Both the position numbers and the translations under genes were made by a program. The notes beneath the pieces were generated by a model, which was given only the letters and a program-made list of their open reading frames with translations, made no database searches and was not told where the DNA came from. 64,000 bases of DNA from an uncultured Pelagibacteraceae bacterium. Its GTDB lineage: Bacteria; Pseudomonadota; Alphaproteobacteria; Pelagibacterales; Pelagibacteraceae. The DNA lies in contig CACMOZ010000001.1 of the NCBI GenBank assembly GCA_902615435.1, positions 62,001-126,000 of the forward strand. The letters run 5' to 3'. This document shows positions 17,070 to 31,220 of the stretch, piece after piece. Numbering within the stretch: position 1 is the stretch's first letter; each line of letters begins with the position of its first letter.

Positions 17070-18453
17070 TTTAGGCCAAAAAGATATAATTCATTTTGTT
17101 GGCATAGGAGGCATAGGTATGAGCGGTCTTGCTCAGATAATGAAAAATATGGGATTTCGAATACAGGGAAGTGATCAAAGTAAAAACAAAAATACTATTA
17201 GCTGTGCGAAAGCAGGAATAAAAATTTATTTAGGTCACTCTCCTAGTAATGTTAAAAATGCAACTATTATCGTCAAATCAACTGCAATAAAAAGCAATAA
17301 CTCAGAATTAAAGTATGCAAGAAAAAACAAACTACCTATATATTCAAGAGCCGAGGTCTTAGCTGATGCAGTGTCTCTTAAAAAAAACATTATCGTTACC
17401 GGCTCTCATGGAAAAACTACAACTACATCTTTAGTAGCTAAAATTTTATCAGACCAAAAGTTGGATCCTACAATAATTAATGGTGGTGTAATAAATTCTT
17501 TAAAAAGTAATGCAAGGCTTGGAAAAGGAGATTGGGCCATCCTTGAAGCCGACGAGTCTGATGGAAGTTTTTTAAAATTACCAATTAATTACTCAATAGT
17601 TACAAATATTGACTATGAACACTTAGATTTTTACAAAAAATTTCGAAATCTAGAAAACTCATTTGTAAATTTTATTAATAAAACTCCTCCCACAGGAAAA
17701 TCAATTATATGTATAGATAATATTTATATTAGAAAAATTTTGAATAAAATTAAAATTAAAAATATTATAACATACGGTGAAAGTAAAAGAGCTGACTTTC
17801 AAGTAAAAATTCAAAGATACAATTCAGAAAGCACAACCTTCAACTTATATTTTAAGGATAAAGAAAAGAAAAAAAAGAATATTGAAAATATAAATATAAA
17901 ACTATTAGGAAAGCATAACGTACTTAATGCGGCAGCAGCCTTTATTGTTTGTTTAAATCTAGGCGCAAACTTAAGCCTTGCTAAAAACTCTCTTAAAAAT
18001 TTCTCTGGAGTTCAAAGAAGAATGACTAAAGTATTTTCAAAAAATAAAAATGATTTTTATGATGATTATGCCCACCATCCTACTGAAATAAGTTCTATTT
18101 TAGAAGGAGTTCATAAAGTAAATCCCAATAGAAAAATCATAAGCGTATTTGAACCACATCGTTACTCAAGAGTATTATCTTTAAAAAATGAGTTTTCTAA
18201 ATGTTTTTCTAAATCAAATTTAGTCATTGTATGTCCTCTATACGCTGCAGGAGAGAGAAAAAATGAGAAATTTGATTTGCTAAAGTTTTCAAATTTGATT
18301 GCTAAAAACTCAAATACTCAAGTGATAATTATAAAAAATGAAATAGAGTTAAGTAAGTATTTAAAGAAAAATTTAATTAGCGATGAAATAATTATTGGAA
18401 TGGGAGCCGGAATAATATCAAAATGGATGGCAGGACTTAAGTATTTAATATGA
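17056..18453 (+). CDS. murC: UDP-N-acetylmuramate-L-alanine ligase
   Basis: MurC adds L-alanine to UDP-MurNAc, the first amino acid of the stem peptide. The motifs are HFVGIGGIGMSGLA at the start, the P-loop VTGSHGKTTTTS at about residue 115, ILEADESDGSF, TNIDYEHLDFY, and YDDYAHHPTEI with EPHRYSR at the C-terminal domain. The 465 residues match the family. It overlaps murG and murB by a few bases. Confidence 0.95.
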   Translation: MKKINLGQKDIIHFVGIGGIGMSGLAQIMKNMGFRIQGSDQSKNKNTISCAKAGIKIYLGHSPSNVKNATIIVKSTAIKSNNSELKYARKNKLPIYSRAEVLADAVSLKKNIIVTGSHGKTTTTSLVAKILSDQKLDPTIINGGVINSLKSNARLGKGDWAILEADESDGSFLKLPINYSIVTNIDYEHLDFYKKFRNLENSFVNFINKTPPTGKSIICIDNIYIRKILNKIKIKNIITYGESKRADFQVKIQRYNSESTTFNLYFKDKEKKKKNIENINIKLLGKHNVLNAAAAFIVCLNLGANLSLAKNSLKNFSGVQRRMTKVFSKNKNDFYDDYAHHPTEISSILEGVHKVNPNRKIISVFEPHRYSRVLSLKNEFSKCFSKSNLVIVCPLYAAGERKNEKFDLLKFSNLIAKNSNTQVIIIKNEIELSKYLKKNLISDEIIIGMGAGIISKWMAGLKYLI

Positions 18454-19355
18454 TTTTAAATTCTGATTTTATAAAAAAATTTAAAGGCAATTTTAGTGAA
18501 AACGTAAAACTTTCAAGTTACAGTTGGTTTAATCTTGGCGGCAATGCAGAGTATTTTTACAAAGCACAAGATAAAGAACAACTTATAAAATTTCTATATG
18601 AGGCAAAAAAAAGAAACTTGAAAACAATTATTATTGGGGCAGGCTCAAATACTCTCTTTAGAGACAATGGTGTTAAAGGAGCTGTAATTAAATTAGGTCA
18701 AAATTTTTCCTATACAAAAATACTTGATAAAGACGTATTGGATGTGGGCGCTGCCACGCTTGATCGTAAAGTAGCAAATTTTGCAAAAGAGAACAATCTA
18801 AGTAATCTAGAATTTTTATCTTGTATACCTGGATCAGTAGGAGGAGCTATAGTAATGAACAGTGGCTGTTATGATAATGATATTTCTAAAGTTCTTATAT
18901 CTTTAAAGGCTATTGATAAAAATAATTTATCAGAGATAGAAATAAAAAAAGAAAATATTAAGTTTTCTTACAGAGGCACAAATCTTCCTAATAATTTAAT
19001 TATTTTATCAGCTAAATTTCAAGGCAAAATTGGAAAAAAGCATGAAATAGAAAGAAAACAATCTGATTTTATTGAAAGAAAAAAAAATTCCCAGCCAAGT
19101 AAAATTAAAACCTGTGGCAGTACTTTCAAAAATATAAGTAAAGATAAAAAAGCTTGGATGTTTATAAAGAAGGCAGGTTGTGAAAATTTCAAAGAGGGAG
19201 ATGCAATGATTTCAGAAAAACATTGTAATTTTTTCGTTAATAATGGTAACGCTAAATCTTCTGATATTGAAAATTTAATTAAAAAAGTAAAAAAGAGAGT
19301 ATACGAAAAAACAGGTATAAATTTAGAATTAGAGATTAAAATTATTGGTGAGTAA
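18450..19355 (+). CDS. murB: UDP-N-acetylenolpyruvoylglucosamine reductase
   Basis: MurB is the FAD enzyme reducing the enolpyruvyl group to make UDP-MurNAc. It has SYSWFNLGGNAEYF, the FAD-binding GAGSNTLFRD at about residue 62, FLSCIPGSVGGAIVMNSGCY at about residue 122, and FSYRGTN. Near the C-terminus are CGSTFKN and NFFVNNGNA. At 301 residues it is the short (type II) form, as in most alphaproteobacteria. Overlap with murC is ATGA-like. Confidence 0.95.
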   Translation: MILNSDFIKKFKGNFSENVKLSSYSWFNLGGNAEYFYKAQDKEQLIKFLYEAKKRNLKTIIIGAGSNTLFRDNGVKGAVIKLGQNFSYTKILDKDVLDVGAATLDRKVANFAKENNLSNLEFLSCIPGSVGGAIVMNSGCYDNDISKVLISLKAIDKNNLSEIEIKKENIKFSYRGTNLPNNLIILSAKFQGKIGKKHEIERKQSDFIERKKNSQPSKIKTCGSTFKNISKDKKAWMFIKKAGCENFKEGDAMISEKHCNFFVNNGNAKSSDIENLIKKVKKRVYEKTGINLELEIKIIGE

Positions 19356-20286
19356 AAAAAAATTTAAAAAAGTTTTAGTTGTTCTGGGTGGTACATCTGG
19401 TGAAAGAACTATCAGTTTAGAAAGTGGTAGAGCATGTATAAAGGCACTTAAAAAACGCGGATACAAGGTATCAACGTTTGATCCAAAAGTGAGAAATTTT
19501 AATCTAATAGACAAAAAAAAAATAGATGTTATTTTCAATGCCTTACACGGTAGAGATGGCGAAGATGGTGTTGCTCAAAGTTATTTTGAGTATTTAAAAA
19601 TTCCATATACGCATTCAGGGGTTGTAAGCTCGTTTAATGCTATGAATAAGATTATATCGAAAGAAATATTCATAAAAAATAATATCAAAACTCCAAAATT
19701 TATATCAATTAATAAATCAAATTTTCATAAAAACTTAGTACAAAGACAATTAAGTCAAAAGACAATAAGATTTCCAATAGTTTCAAAACCAATTAATGAA
19801 GGATCTAGCCTTGGTGTTGTTGTTTGTAAAAATAAAAAAAAACTTTTTAAAACAATTAAAAATTTATTAAAAAAATATGATAATTTAATTATCGAAGAGT
19901 ATATTGGCGGGCAAGAAATTCAAGCAGCAGTGATTAATGGTGAACCGATCGGCGCAATAGAATTAATTCCTAAGAGAGAATTTTATGATTATAAGGCAAA
20001 ATATACAAAAAAGGCAAAGACACAACATGTAATGCCAGCAAGGTTGTCTAAAAAAAAATATAATCAGGTTTTGAAAATTTCAAAAAAAACACACAAAATA
20101 TTAGGGTGCAGAGGAGTAACTAGATCAGACTTTAAATTTTATAAAAATAATTTTTATTTGTTAGAAATAAATACACAGCCTGGGATGACAAGTTTATCTT
20201 TAGTACCAGAGATATCAAATTATAAGGGTATATCCTTTGAAGATTTAGTTGAGAAAATTTTACTAGATGCAAGTATTAATAAATGA
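19348..20286 (+). CDS. ddl: D-alanine-D-alanine ligase
   Basis: Ddl joins two D-alanines, the substrate of the MurF half encoded upstream. The ATP-grasp landmarks are LGGTSGERTISLESG, ALHGRDGEDGVAQ, KPINEGSSLGV, EEYIGGQEI and LEINTQPGMTSLS. I start at the GTG at 19348, inside the end of murB (8-bp overlap); a TTG one codon earlier is also open. At about 312 residues the length is typical for the B type. Confidence 0.94.
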   Translation: MSKKKFKKVLVVLGGTSGERTISLESGRACIKALKKRGYKVSTFDPKVRNFNLIDKKKIDVIFNALHGRDGEDGVAQSYFEYLKIPYTHSGVVSSFNAMNKIISKEIFIKNNIKTPKFISINKSNFHKNLVQRQLSQKTIRFPIVSKPINEGSSLGVVVCKNKKKLFKTIKNLLKKYDNLIIEEYIGGQEIQAAVINGEPIGAIELIPKREFYDYKAKYTKKAKTQHVMPARLSKKKYNQVLKISKKTHKILGCRGVTRSDFKFYKNNFYLLEINTQPGMTSLSLVPEISNYKGISFEDLVEKILLDASINK

Positions 20287-20939
20287 CTAAACGTTTTATT
20301 ATAGGGATCTCCCTTTTAATTTTATTTACAACATTTATCTCCCAAAAAGAAATTACAATCGAAAAATTTAAAATTAAAATTATTCAAATTGAAAATAACA
20401 ATTTATTATCTGAAACAGATATTAAAAAAGAGCTATTAAGTATTTATAATGAGAATCTTGTTTTCATAAATTTAGATAAAGTTAAAAAAATTCTTAGACA
20501 AAATACATATATAGAGAGTTTTCAAGTTAAAAAAAAATATCCTGACATTTTGATAATCAAAATTTTCGAAAAGAAACCAATTGCAATTTTACAAAAAAAA
20601 AAAGAAAGATTTTATTTAAGTGAAAAAATTGAACTAATTAAATTTGAAAATTTACATATATATAAAGATCTTCCAATTATATTTGGCAATGAAAAAGATT
20701 TTCAAATTTTTTATTACAATTTAAAAAAAGTTAATTTTCCTTTAGAATCAATTAAAAAATATTATTTTTTTGAGTCGAATAGATGGGATTTAATTACTCA
20801 AGATGAAAAAACTATCAAACTCCCATCAATAAATTACATTGAAAGTTTAAAAAACTTTTTAGATATTAAATATCGTAACGAATTTAAAAAATATAAAATT
20901 TTCGATTATAGAATTGATGACCAATTAATTTTAAAATGA
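20283..20939 (+). CDS. ftsQ: FtsQ divisome protein
   Basis: FtsQ is a bitopic membrane protein linking FtsL/FtsB to the rest of the divisome. The 218-residue product has one N-terminal membrane helix (residues 4-19) and a POTRA domain (IIQIENNNLLSETDIKKEL through VKKKYPDILIIKIFEKKPIAIL, about residues 34-100). A beta domain follows with WDLIT and the C-terminal YRIDDQLILK. The family is weakly conserved; the POTRA pattern plus the ddl-ftsQ-ftsA order support the call. It overlaps both neighbours by 4 bp. Confidence 0.88.
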   Translation: MTKRFIIGISLLILFTTFISQKEITIEKFKIKIIQIENNNLLSETDIKKELLSIYNENLVFINLDKVKKILRQNTYIESFQVKKKYPDILIIKIFEKKPIAILQKKKERFYLSEKIELIKFENLHIYKDLPIIFGNEKDFQIFYYNLKKVNFPLESIKKYYFFESNRWDLITQDEKTIKLPSINYIESLKNFLDIKYRNEFKKYKIFDYRIDDQLILK

Positions 20940-22135
20940 ACGCAAATATTTTAAAGCCAAGATTATTTATTGAAATTTATTTTAAACAATTTGTTTTTAT
21001 AGTCGCTAAGATCGATGAAAAAAATGAACTTGTTTCTATCGATAAGTTTGTTGTACCAGTATTAAATTTTGATAAGTCTAATATTTTTAATTACGAACTT
21101 TTTTCAAAAGTTTTAAAAGAAAATATTTTTTCATTAGAAAAAAAATTTAAATGCATATTTAAAGATGTTTTCTTAATTCTAAATGACTTTAATATAACAT
21201 TCATTAATTTTACTGGATTTAAAAAATTAAATGGATCTCAAGTTTTGAGAGAAAACATTACTTACATTTTAAATTCACTTAAATCTTCTATAAATGATGT
21301 TGAAAGCAAAAAAACTATTTTACATATATTTAATTCTAATTTTTTTTTAGATAAACAAAAAATTATTAATCCACCGATTGGTTTATTTGGTGACCTCTAT
21401 GCTCATGAATTATCATTTTGTTTAATCAATAATAATGACTATAAAAATTTAGATAACATTTTTAATTTACAAAATTTAAAAATTAAAAAAATTTTTCTAA
21501 AAAGTTATGTGGAGGGAGCTTACATTAGCAATATGAATCCTGGGATTGATACTTTTTTCTATATAAAAATTAACGAAAACAACTCAAAAGTTTTTTACTT
21601 TGAAAATGATGCTTTAAAATTTGAACAAAATTTTGATTTCGGTTTTGAAATTATTTCAAAAGATATTTCAAAAATAACATCACTTAGTCTAGAAACTGTA
21701 AAAAAAATCATTTCAAAATTTAAATTTAATAGCAAAATACCTGAGAGTGAACTTATAGAAAAAAAAATTCTTGAAGGAGAAATAAATAAAAAAATAAGAA
21801 AAAAGTTAATTTATGAAATTGCATTTGCAAGAATAAAAGAAATTGCTGAAAAAATTTTATTGAAAAATATTAATTTTAAAAATTTTGTTGAAACATCAAG
21901 TATTATTTTTTTAGAACTTACTGACAAATCTCATTATGATAACATGAAAGAGTTATATGATATTTCGTTTTCTCCGAAAGAAAATGAGCTAAAATATCTT
22001 GAAAATTTTTCAACTGAAGTTGCAGTAAACAACCTTAATAAAATAGTCCAATTTGGTTGGAAAAAAGAGGCTATACCTATAGCTAATGTAAAAAAATCTA
22101 TAATTTCTAGGTTTTTTGAAACATTGTTCAATTAA
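20936..22135 (+). CDS. ftsA: Highly divergent FtsA-like divisome protein
   Basis: FtsA tethers FtsZ filaments to the membrane. This 399-residue protein has the right place after ftsQ and the right length. Some FtsA landmarks are visible: NPPIGLFGDLYAHELSFCLI near residue 140 and the C-terminal amphipathic helix IISRFFETLFN for membrane binding. The actin-type nucleotide motifs are degraded. The N-terminal GxDxGT loop reads FIEIYFKQFVF, and the second phosphate loop DIGGGTT is replaced by PGIDTFFYIKINE. ATP binding is therefore doubtful. In most bacteria ftsZ follows directly; here it lies 14 kb upstream. This is the last gene of the overlapping dcw transcript. Confidence 0.82.
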   Translation: MNANILKPRLFIEIYFKQFVFIVAKIDEKNELVSIDKFVVPVLNFDKSNIFNYELFSKVLKENIFSLEKKFKCIFKDVFLILNDFNITFINFTGFKKLNGSQVLRENITYILNSLKSSINDVESKKTILHIFNSNFFLDKQKIINPPIGLFGDLYAHELSFCLINNNDYKNLDNIFNLQNLKIKKIFLKSYVEGAYISNMNPGIDTFFYIKINENNSKVFYFENDALKFEQNFDFGFEIISKDISKITSLSLETVKKIISKFKFNSKIPESELIEKKILEGEINKKIRKKLIYEIAFARIKEIAEKILLKNINFKNFVETSSIIFLELTDKSHYDNMKELYDISFSPKENELKYLENFSTEVAVNNLNKIVQFGWKKEAIPIANVKKSIISRFFETLFN

Positions 22136-22199
22136 ATTGTTATTTTTAGAAACATTAGTTGTTTTAAGATTATTTGAATTCTTGAGTATAACCCTTGAA

Positions 22200-23126
22200 A
22201 TGCAAGAAATTTATCAAAAAACAGTTTCTACACCCGTAAGTTTTAAAGGCGTAGGGCTTCATTCTGGGAAAAATTGTAAGATTACTATTTTACCAGCAGG
22301 CAATGACCAGGGAATCATTTTTAAAAGAATAGATTTAAGTAAAAATAACATCATAAAAGCCAATTATGAGAACGTATCCTCAGCTAAATTATGCACAACA
22401 CTAGAAAATGCATTTAACGTTAGAGTTTCAACTGTTGAACATCTATTAGCAGCTTTATACATCAGAGGAATTGATAACGCGATAATTGAAATTGATAATG
22501 AAGAAGTGCCGATCATGGATGGATCAGCTAAAGATTTTTCAAGAGTATTTAAAAAATTAAAATTGAAAGTTTTAGAAAAGAAAAGAAAATTCTTAAAAAT
22601 TTTAGAGAAAATTGAACTTAATTTTGGAGAAAAGAAAATATCTATAGAACCAAGTGAAAGTCTTAAAGTTGATTTTACTCTTAATTACAAAAATAAAATA
22701 ATAGGAAACCAAAGAAATTTAGTAGACTTTAAAGAAAATAATCTAAATAAAATTATTGAGTCGAGAACTTTTTGTTTATTTGAAGATATTGAAAGTATAA
22801 AAAAACTTGGTTTAGCTAAAGGTGGGTCTTTGGATAATGCTATAGTAGTTGGTGCAGACGAGGTGCTAAATAAAGAAGGGCTAAGAAATACAAAAGAATT
22901 CGTAAATCACAAAATTCTAGATTTAGCTGGGGATTTTGTATTATCAGGATTTAGAATTTGTGGGAAAGTAATATGTAATCAAGGTGGACATGAGTTAACA
23001 AATATGTTTTTAAGAAAAATATTTAAATTAAAAGATAGTTTTACAATAATAGAAAACGAAAAAGTCAATATTACTGGAAAAACACTTAATTCTTACCAGT
23101 CAAATAAGATTGCTGTTAACGCTTAG
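22200..23126 (+). CDS. lpxC: UDP-3-O-acyl-N-acetylglucosamine deacetylase LpxC
   Basis: LpxC is the zinc amidase for the committed step of lipid A synthesis. I start it at the ATG at 22200 (MQEIYQKTVSTPVSF), not at the upstream frame extension. This gives 308 residues and leaves a 64-bp spacer after ftsA. Motifs are GVGLHSGK, TVEHLLAALY with a zinc His, EVPIMDGSA with the conserved Asp, and HKILDLAGDF with zinc and catalytic residues. No strong ribosome binding site is visible, and it could be read from the dcw transcript. Confidence 0.95.
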   Translation: MQEIYQKTVSTPVSFKGVGLHSGKNCKITILPAGNDQGIIFKRIDLSKNNIIKANYENVSSAKLCTTLENAFNVRVSTVEHLLAALYIRGIDNAIIEIDNEEVPIMDGSAKDFSRVFKKLKLKVLEKKRKFLKILEKIELNFGEKKISIEPSESLKVDFTLNYKNKIIGNQRNLVDFKENNLNKIIESRTFCLFEDIESIKKLGLAKGGSLDNAIVVGADEVLNKEGLRNTKEFVNHKILDLAGDFVLSGFRICGKVICNQGGHELTNMFLRKIFKLKDSFTIIENEKVNITGKTLNSYQSNKIAVNA

Positions 23127-23174
23127 TTATCAATAAAATTTACCATTTATAATAAATTTGCTATTAAAATATCA

Positions 23175-27725
<4,551 letters not shown>

Positions 27726-27738
<13 letters not shown>

Positions 27739-29771
27739 TTAAGTATTTTATTTTTTTTGTACCTATCCCACCCAGGGCTTCTGTATTCTTCATCAAATTC
27801 AATTGAATTATCTTGATTGAAGTCAAAATCATTATCATCGCTAGAGTTAATTTCATTTTTTTCTACACTATTTTCAGGTATTTCATTTATAAATCTTGAG
27901 GGTAAAGCATCCATCCAATCTCCGTGAAAAGCTCTTTTCATCGCAAAAGATAAATATGCCTCTTTTTTCGCTCTTGTAATCCCAACATAGGCCAATCTTC
28001 TCTCTTCCTCTAAAGCAAAATCACCTTTTTCCTCTAACGATTTTTGGTGAGGGAATAGCCCTTCTTCCCATCCTGGTAGGAAAACTACATCAAATTCTAA
28101 ACCTTTTGCAGCATGCATAGTCATCAAATTAATTTTTGCTCCCTCCCATTCCTGATCAATTGAAGTAGCTAAAGCTACATGCTCTAAAAAACTTTGCAAG
28201 TTATCATAATCTTGCATAGCTCTGAGCAATTCTTTTAAATTCTCAAGCCTGTTTTCATTCTCTAAATCTTTTTTATTTTTCAACATTGAGGAGTAACCTG
28301 ACTCGTCTAATACCATTTTCAACAAGTCGAAATGTTTCATAGTTAAGGAGTCTTTACGCCATTTATGTATTAAGTTAATTAATTGGCTAAGCGAGGTTTT
28401 AATTTTTGGTTTAAAGTTTCCGTTTTCTATCATTTTTACAATAGAGTCTTCTAAACAAATATTATTCTTTTTTCCGAAATTATAAATTTGATTTAATGTG
28501 CTTTCACCAATACCTCTTCTAGGTGACCCAATAACTCTTTCTAAAGCTAAATCATCAAATTTTTGATTAATAATTCTAAGATAACATACAGCATCTTTAA
28601 TTTCTGCTCTCTCATAAAATTTTATACCTCCTAAAACTCTGTAACCAATCCCAACCTGAAGAAATCTTTCTTCAAATTCCCTGGTTTGATAAATAGCTCG
28701 TACTAGAATTGATACATCGTTATAAGAATATTTTTTTTTGATTTTTTTTTCTATTATATCGCTAATACCTTGAGCTTCCTCTTTACCAGTTCTGTAACAA
28801 TTTAATTTTACTAATTCTCCTTGATTTGCTGAAGACCATAATTTTTTACCAACCCTGTTAGAATTATTTGAAATTAAAGTTGAAGCAGTTTCTAAAATAT
28901 TTTTTGTTGATCTATAATTTTGTTCTAATTTAAATACTTTACAATTTTTATAAATTTTATCAAATGTTAGAAAGTTTTTAATTTCGGCGCCTCTCCAACT
29001 GTAAATAGATTGATCATCGTCTCCAACACAACAAATATTTTCCTTATCATTTACTAAAAGGTTTAACCATTTATTTTGAATGAAATTGGTATCTTGAAAT
29101 TCATCAACCAAAATATATTTAAAATTTTTTCGATAAATTTCTTTAATATCTTTATGATCTTCAAATAATTTTACACAAAATAAAATTAAATCACCAAAGT
29201 CAAACGCGTTAAGATCTTTAGCTTTGTTTTGGTAAACTTCATACACTTTTAATACAGATTTAAGTATTGAACCCGATTTTTCTATTTTAACATCCTTTGG
29301 TAAAAGACCTTTATTTTTCCACTGATCAATATGATATATTATTAACTGAGGAGAAAATTTCTTAGCATCTAAATCTTCTCCCTTTACAATGTTCCTAATT
29401 AATTTTTTTTGATCATCTGTGTCTAAAATTGTAAAATTGCTTTTATATCCTAATGCCTCAGCATGTCTTCTCAAGAATTTTACACTAATTGAGTGAAACG
29501 TACCTAACCAAGGCACAGCATTGGAATTTCCTTTAACATATTGCATAACTCTGTTTTGCATTTCTTTTGCTGCTTTATTTGTAAAAGTTACGCATAAAAT
29601 TTGATTAGGCCATGCTTTCTTTTTATCAATGATATGAATTAGTCGTGTTGTTAAAACTCTTGTCTTTCCCGACCCGGCTCCTGCTACTATTAAATTGGGT
29701 CCCTCAGTGTTTAGAACTGCTTCTTTTTGTTCTTTGTTAAGGTTTTCAATTAAATTATCTATGTTATTCAT
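27726..29771 (-). CDS. uvrD: Superfamily 1 DNA helicase UvrD/PcrA
   Basis: This 3'-5' helicase acts in nucleotide excision and mismatch repair. It has the Q motif (LNKEQKEAVL), Walker A AGAGSGKTRVL at about residue 30, ILVDEFQDTN (Walker B), GDDDQSIYSWRGA, LEQNYRST, NLMTMHAAKGLEFDVVFLPG and RRLAYVGITRAK. The 681-residue length is a little short of E. coli UvrD, with a reduced acidic C-terminal tail. It diverges from the AsmA-like gene. Confidence 0.94.
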
Positions 29772-29815
29772 ACGAGGGAAAATTTATTTATATACTAGTT
29801 ATAAAAATAAAAAAA

Positions 29816-31219
29816 ATGATAAATAATTTTTTTAAAATAATACACAACAAGTACTCTAGATTCTTTAGATTTATTTTTTTTCTTAGATATTTATTACTTA
29901 TATTCATTATTTCTATTACCATATTTTTAATATTACCAAATTTTTTCAATTACGAAAAAAGAGCTCAAGCTATTAAAAATTATTTGCTTGAAAATTATAA
30001 TTATGAAATCAATGATTATGATAGTATTAAATATAAGTCGTTTCCTTCACCTACTCTCTCCATTAATAATGTTGAAGGAAATATAAAATCATCAAAAGCA
30101 AGGTTGTTTGTTCAGAACCTTAAATTAAAACCAAAACTAATTAGTATTTATAATTTTAATAATTTTCAATTAAATAAAATATATTTGAGCGATATTAGCA
30201 TTAGTCAAGATGTCTCAGATTTCAAAACTCTTAAGAAATTTTTATTTAGTCAAAAAAAAAAATTTAATCTAATTAATTTAAATCTGAAGTTAAAAGATAA
30301 TAATAATAGCTTGGTTGAAATTAAAAAAATTAAATTCTCAAACTACGGATATAGTAGAGATTTAATAGAAGGTGAGATTTTTGATAAAAAATTTAAATTA
30401 AAAATAAATGAAAATTTTGATAAGATCGATTTTAAGCTGATTAACTCTGGTTTTTCCTCCGAAATAAATTTTGATAATAATGAAAACGCAAACTTATTAA
30501 GCGGTATTTTTAAATCAAAAATTCTTAATACTAATATAAAGTTTAATTTTATTTATAATGATTTTAAACTAAAGATTCTTAATGCTTATTTTAGAAGCAA
30601 AAATTTGTCTTTTAATAATGAAAGTTTAATTGTTCTTAAACCATTTTTATTTATAAATTCAGATATCGTTATTGAGGATTTGAATCTTAATATAATTAAA
30701 AATCTAAAATTAGATAAAATAATTGATTTTAAAGACATGATTAAAAAAATTAATGGAAAAAATAATACTAATTTTTTGTCAAAAAAATTCACTAGAGGTT
30801 TAATAGAAGATTTAAATTTAAATATCGAGTTAGCTTATGGAAGAATAAATTACAAAAAAAATTTTTCTATTTCTGATAATTTTATTGATTGTAGGGGAAA
30901 TATAAATCTTTTGGAGGAATTTCCACTATTATTTTTTGAATGTTCGCTTATATCTGAAAATATTGAAAAATTTCTGAATGAATTTTCAATAAAAAGAAAA
31001 CTTAAAGTTAAAAATTTGAAAGTAGATGTTGAAGGAAATTTAAATATTTTTAATAAAAAAATAAATTTTACTAAAATTTTAATTAATGATGAAGATAATA
31101 CTACAAAAGAAGATTTAAAGTATTATAAAGAAACTTTCGAAACTTATTTATTTGACAAAAATTTTATAGAAATCTTTAGCTATAAAAAAATTAAAGAATT
31201 TCTTATCGAAATATCTTAA
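29816..31219 (+). CDS. AsmA-like membrane-anchored protein, function unassigned
   Basis: The 467-residue product has an N-terminal basic region and one membrane helix (about residues 22-42) followed by a large predicted beta-rich periplasmic part. The pattern YDSIKYKSFPSPTLSINNVEG after the anchor, with later segments NINLL and KNLKVDVEGNLNIFNKKI, resembles AsmA-family proteins. Several relatives of that family form bridges for lipid transport to the outer membrane. Conservation is weak and the composition is extremely Asn/Lys/Ile/Phe-rich, so the family call is tentative. It faces fumC tail to tail with one base between. Confidence 0.55.
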   Translation: MINNFFKIIHNKYSRFFRFIFFLRYLLLIFIISITIFLILPNFFNYEKRAQAIKNYLLENYNYEINDYDSIKYKSFPSPTLSINNVEGNIKSSKARLFVQNLKLKPKLISIYNFNNFQLNKIYLSDISISQDVSDFKTLKKFLFSQKKKFNLINLNLKLKDNNNSLVEIKKIKFSNYGYSRDLIEGEIFDKKFKLKINENFDKIDFKLINSGFSSEINFDNNENANLLSGIFKSKILNTNIKFNFIYNDFKLKILNAYFRSKNLSFNNESLIVLKPFLFINSDIVIEDLNLNIIKNLKLDKIIDFKDMIKKINGKNNTNFLSKKFTRGLIEDLNLNIELAYGRINYKKNFSISDNFIDCRGNINLLEEFPLLFFECSLISENIEKFLNEFSIKRKLKVKNLKVDVEGNLNIFNKKINFTKILINDEDNTTKEDLKYYKETFETYLFDKNFIEIFSYKKIKEFLIEIS

Positions 31220-31220
31220 T

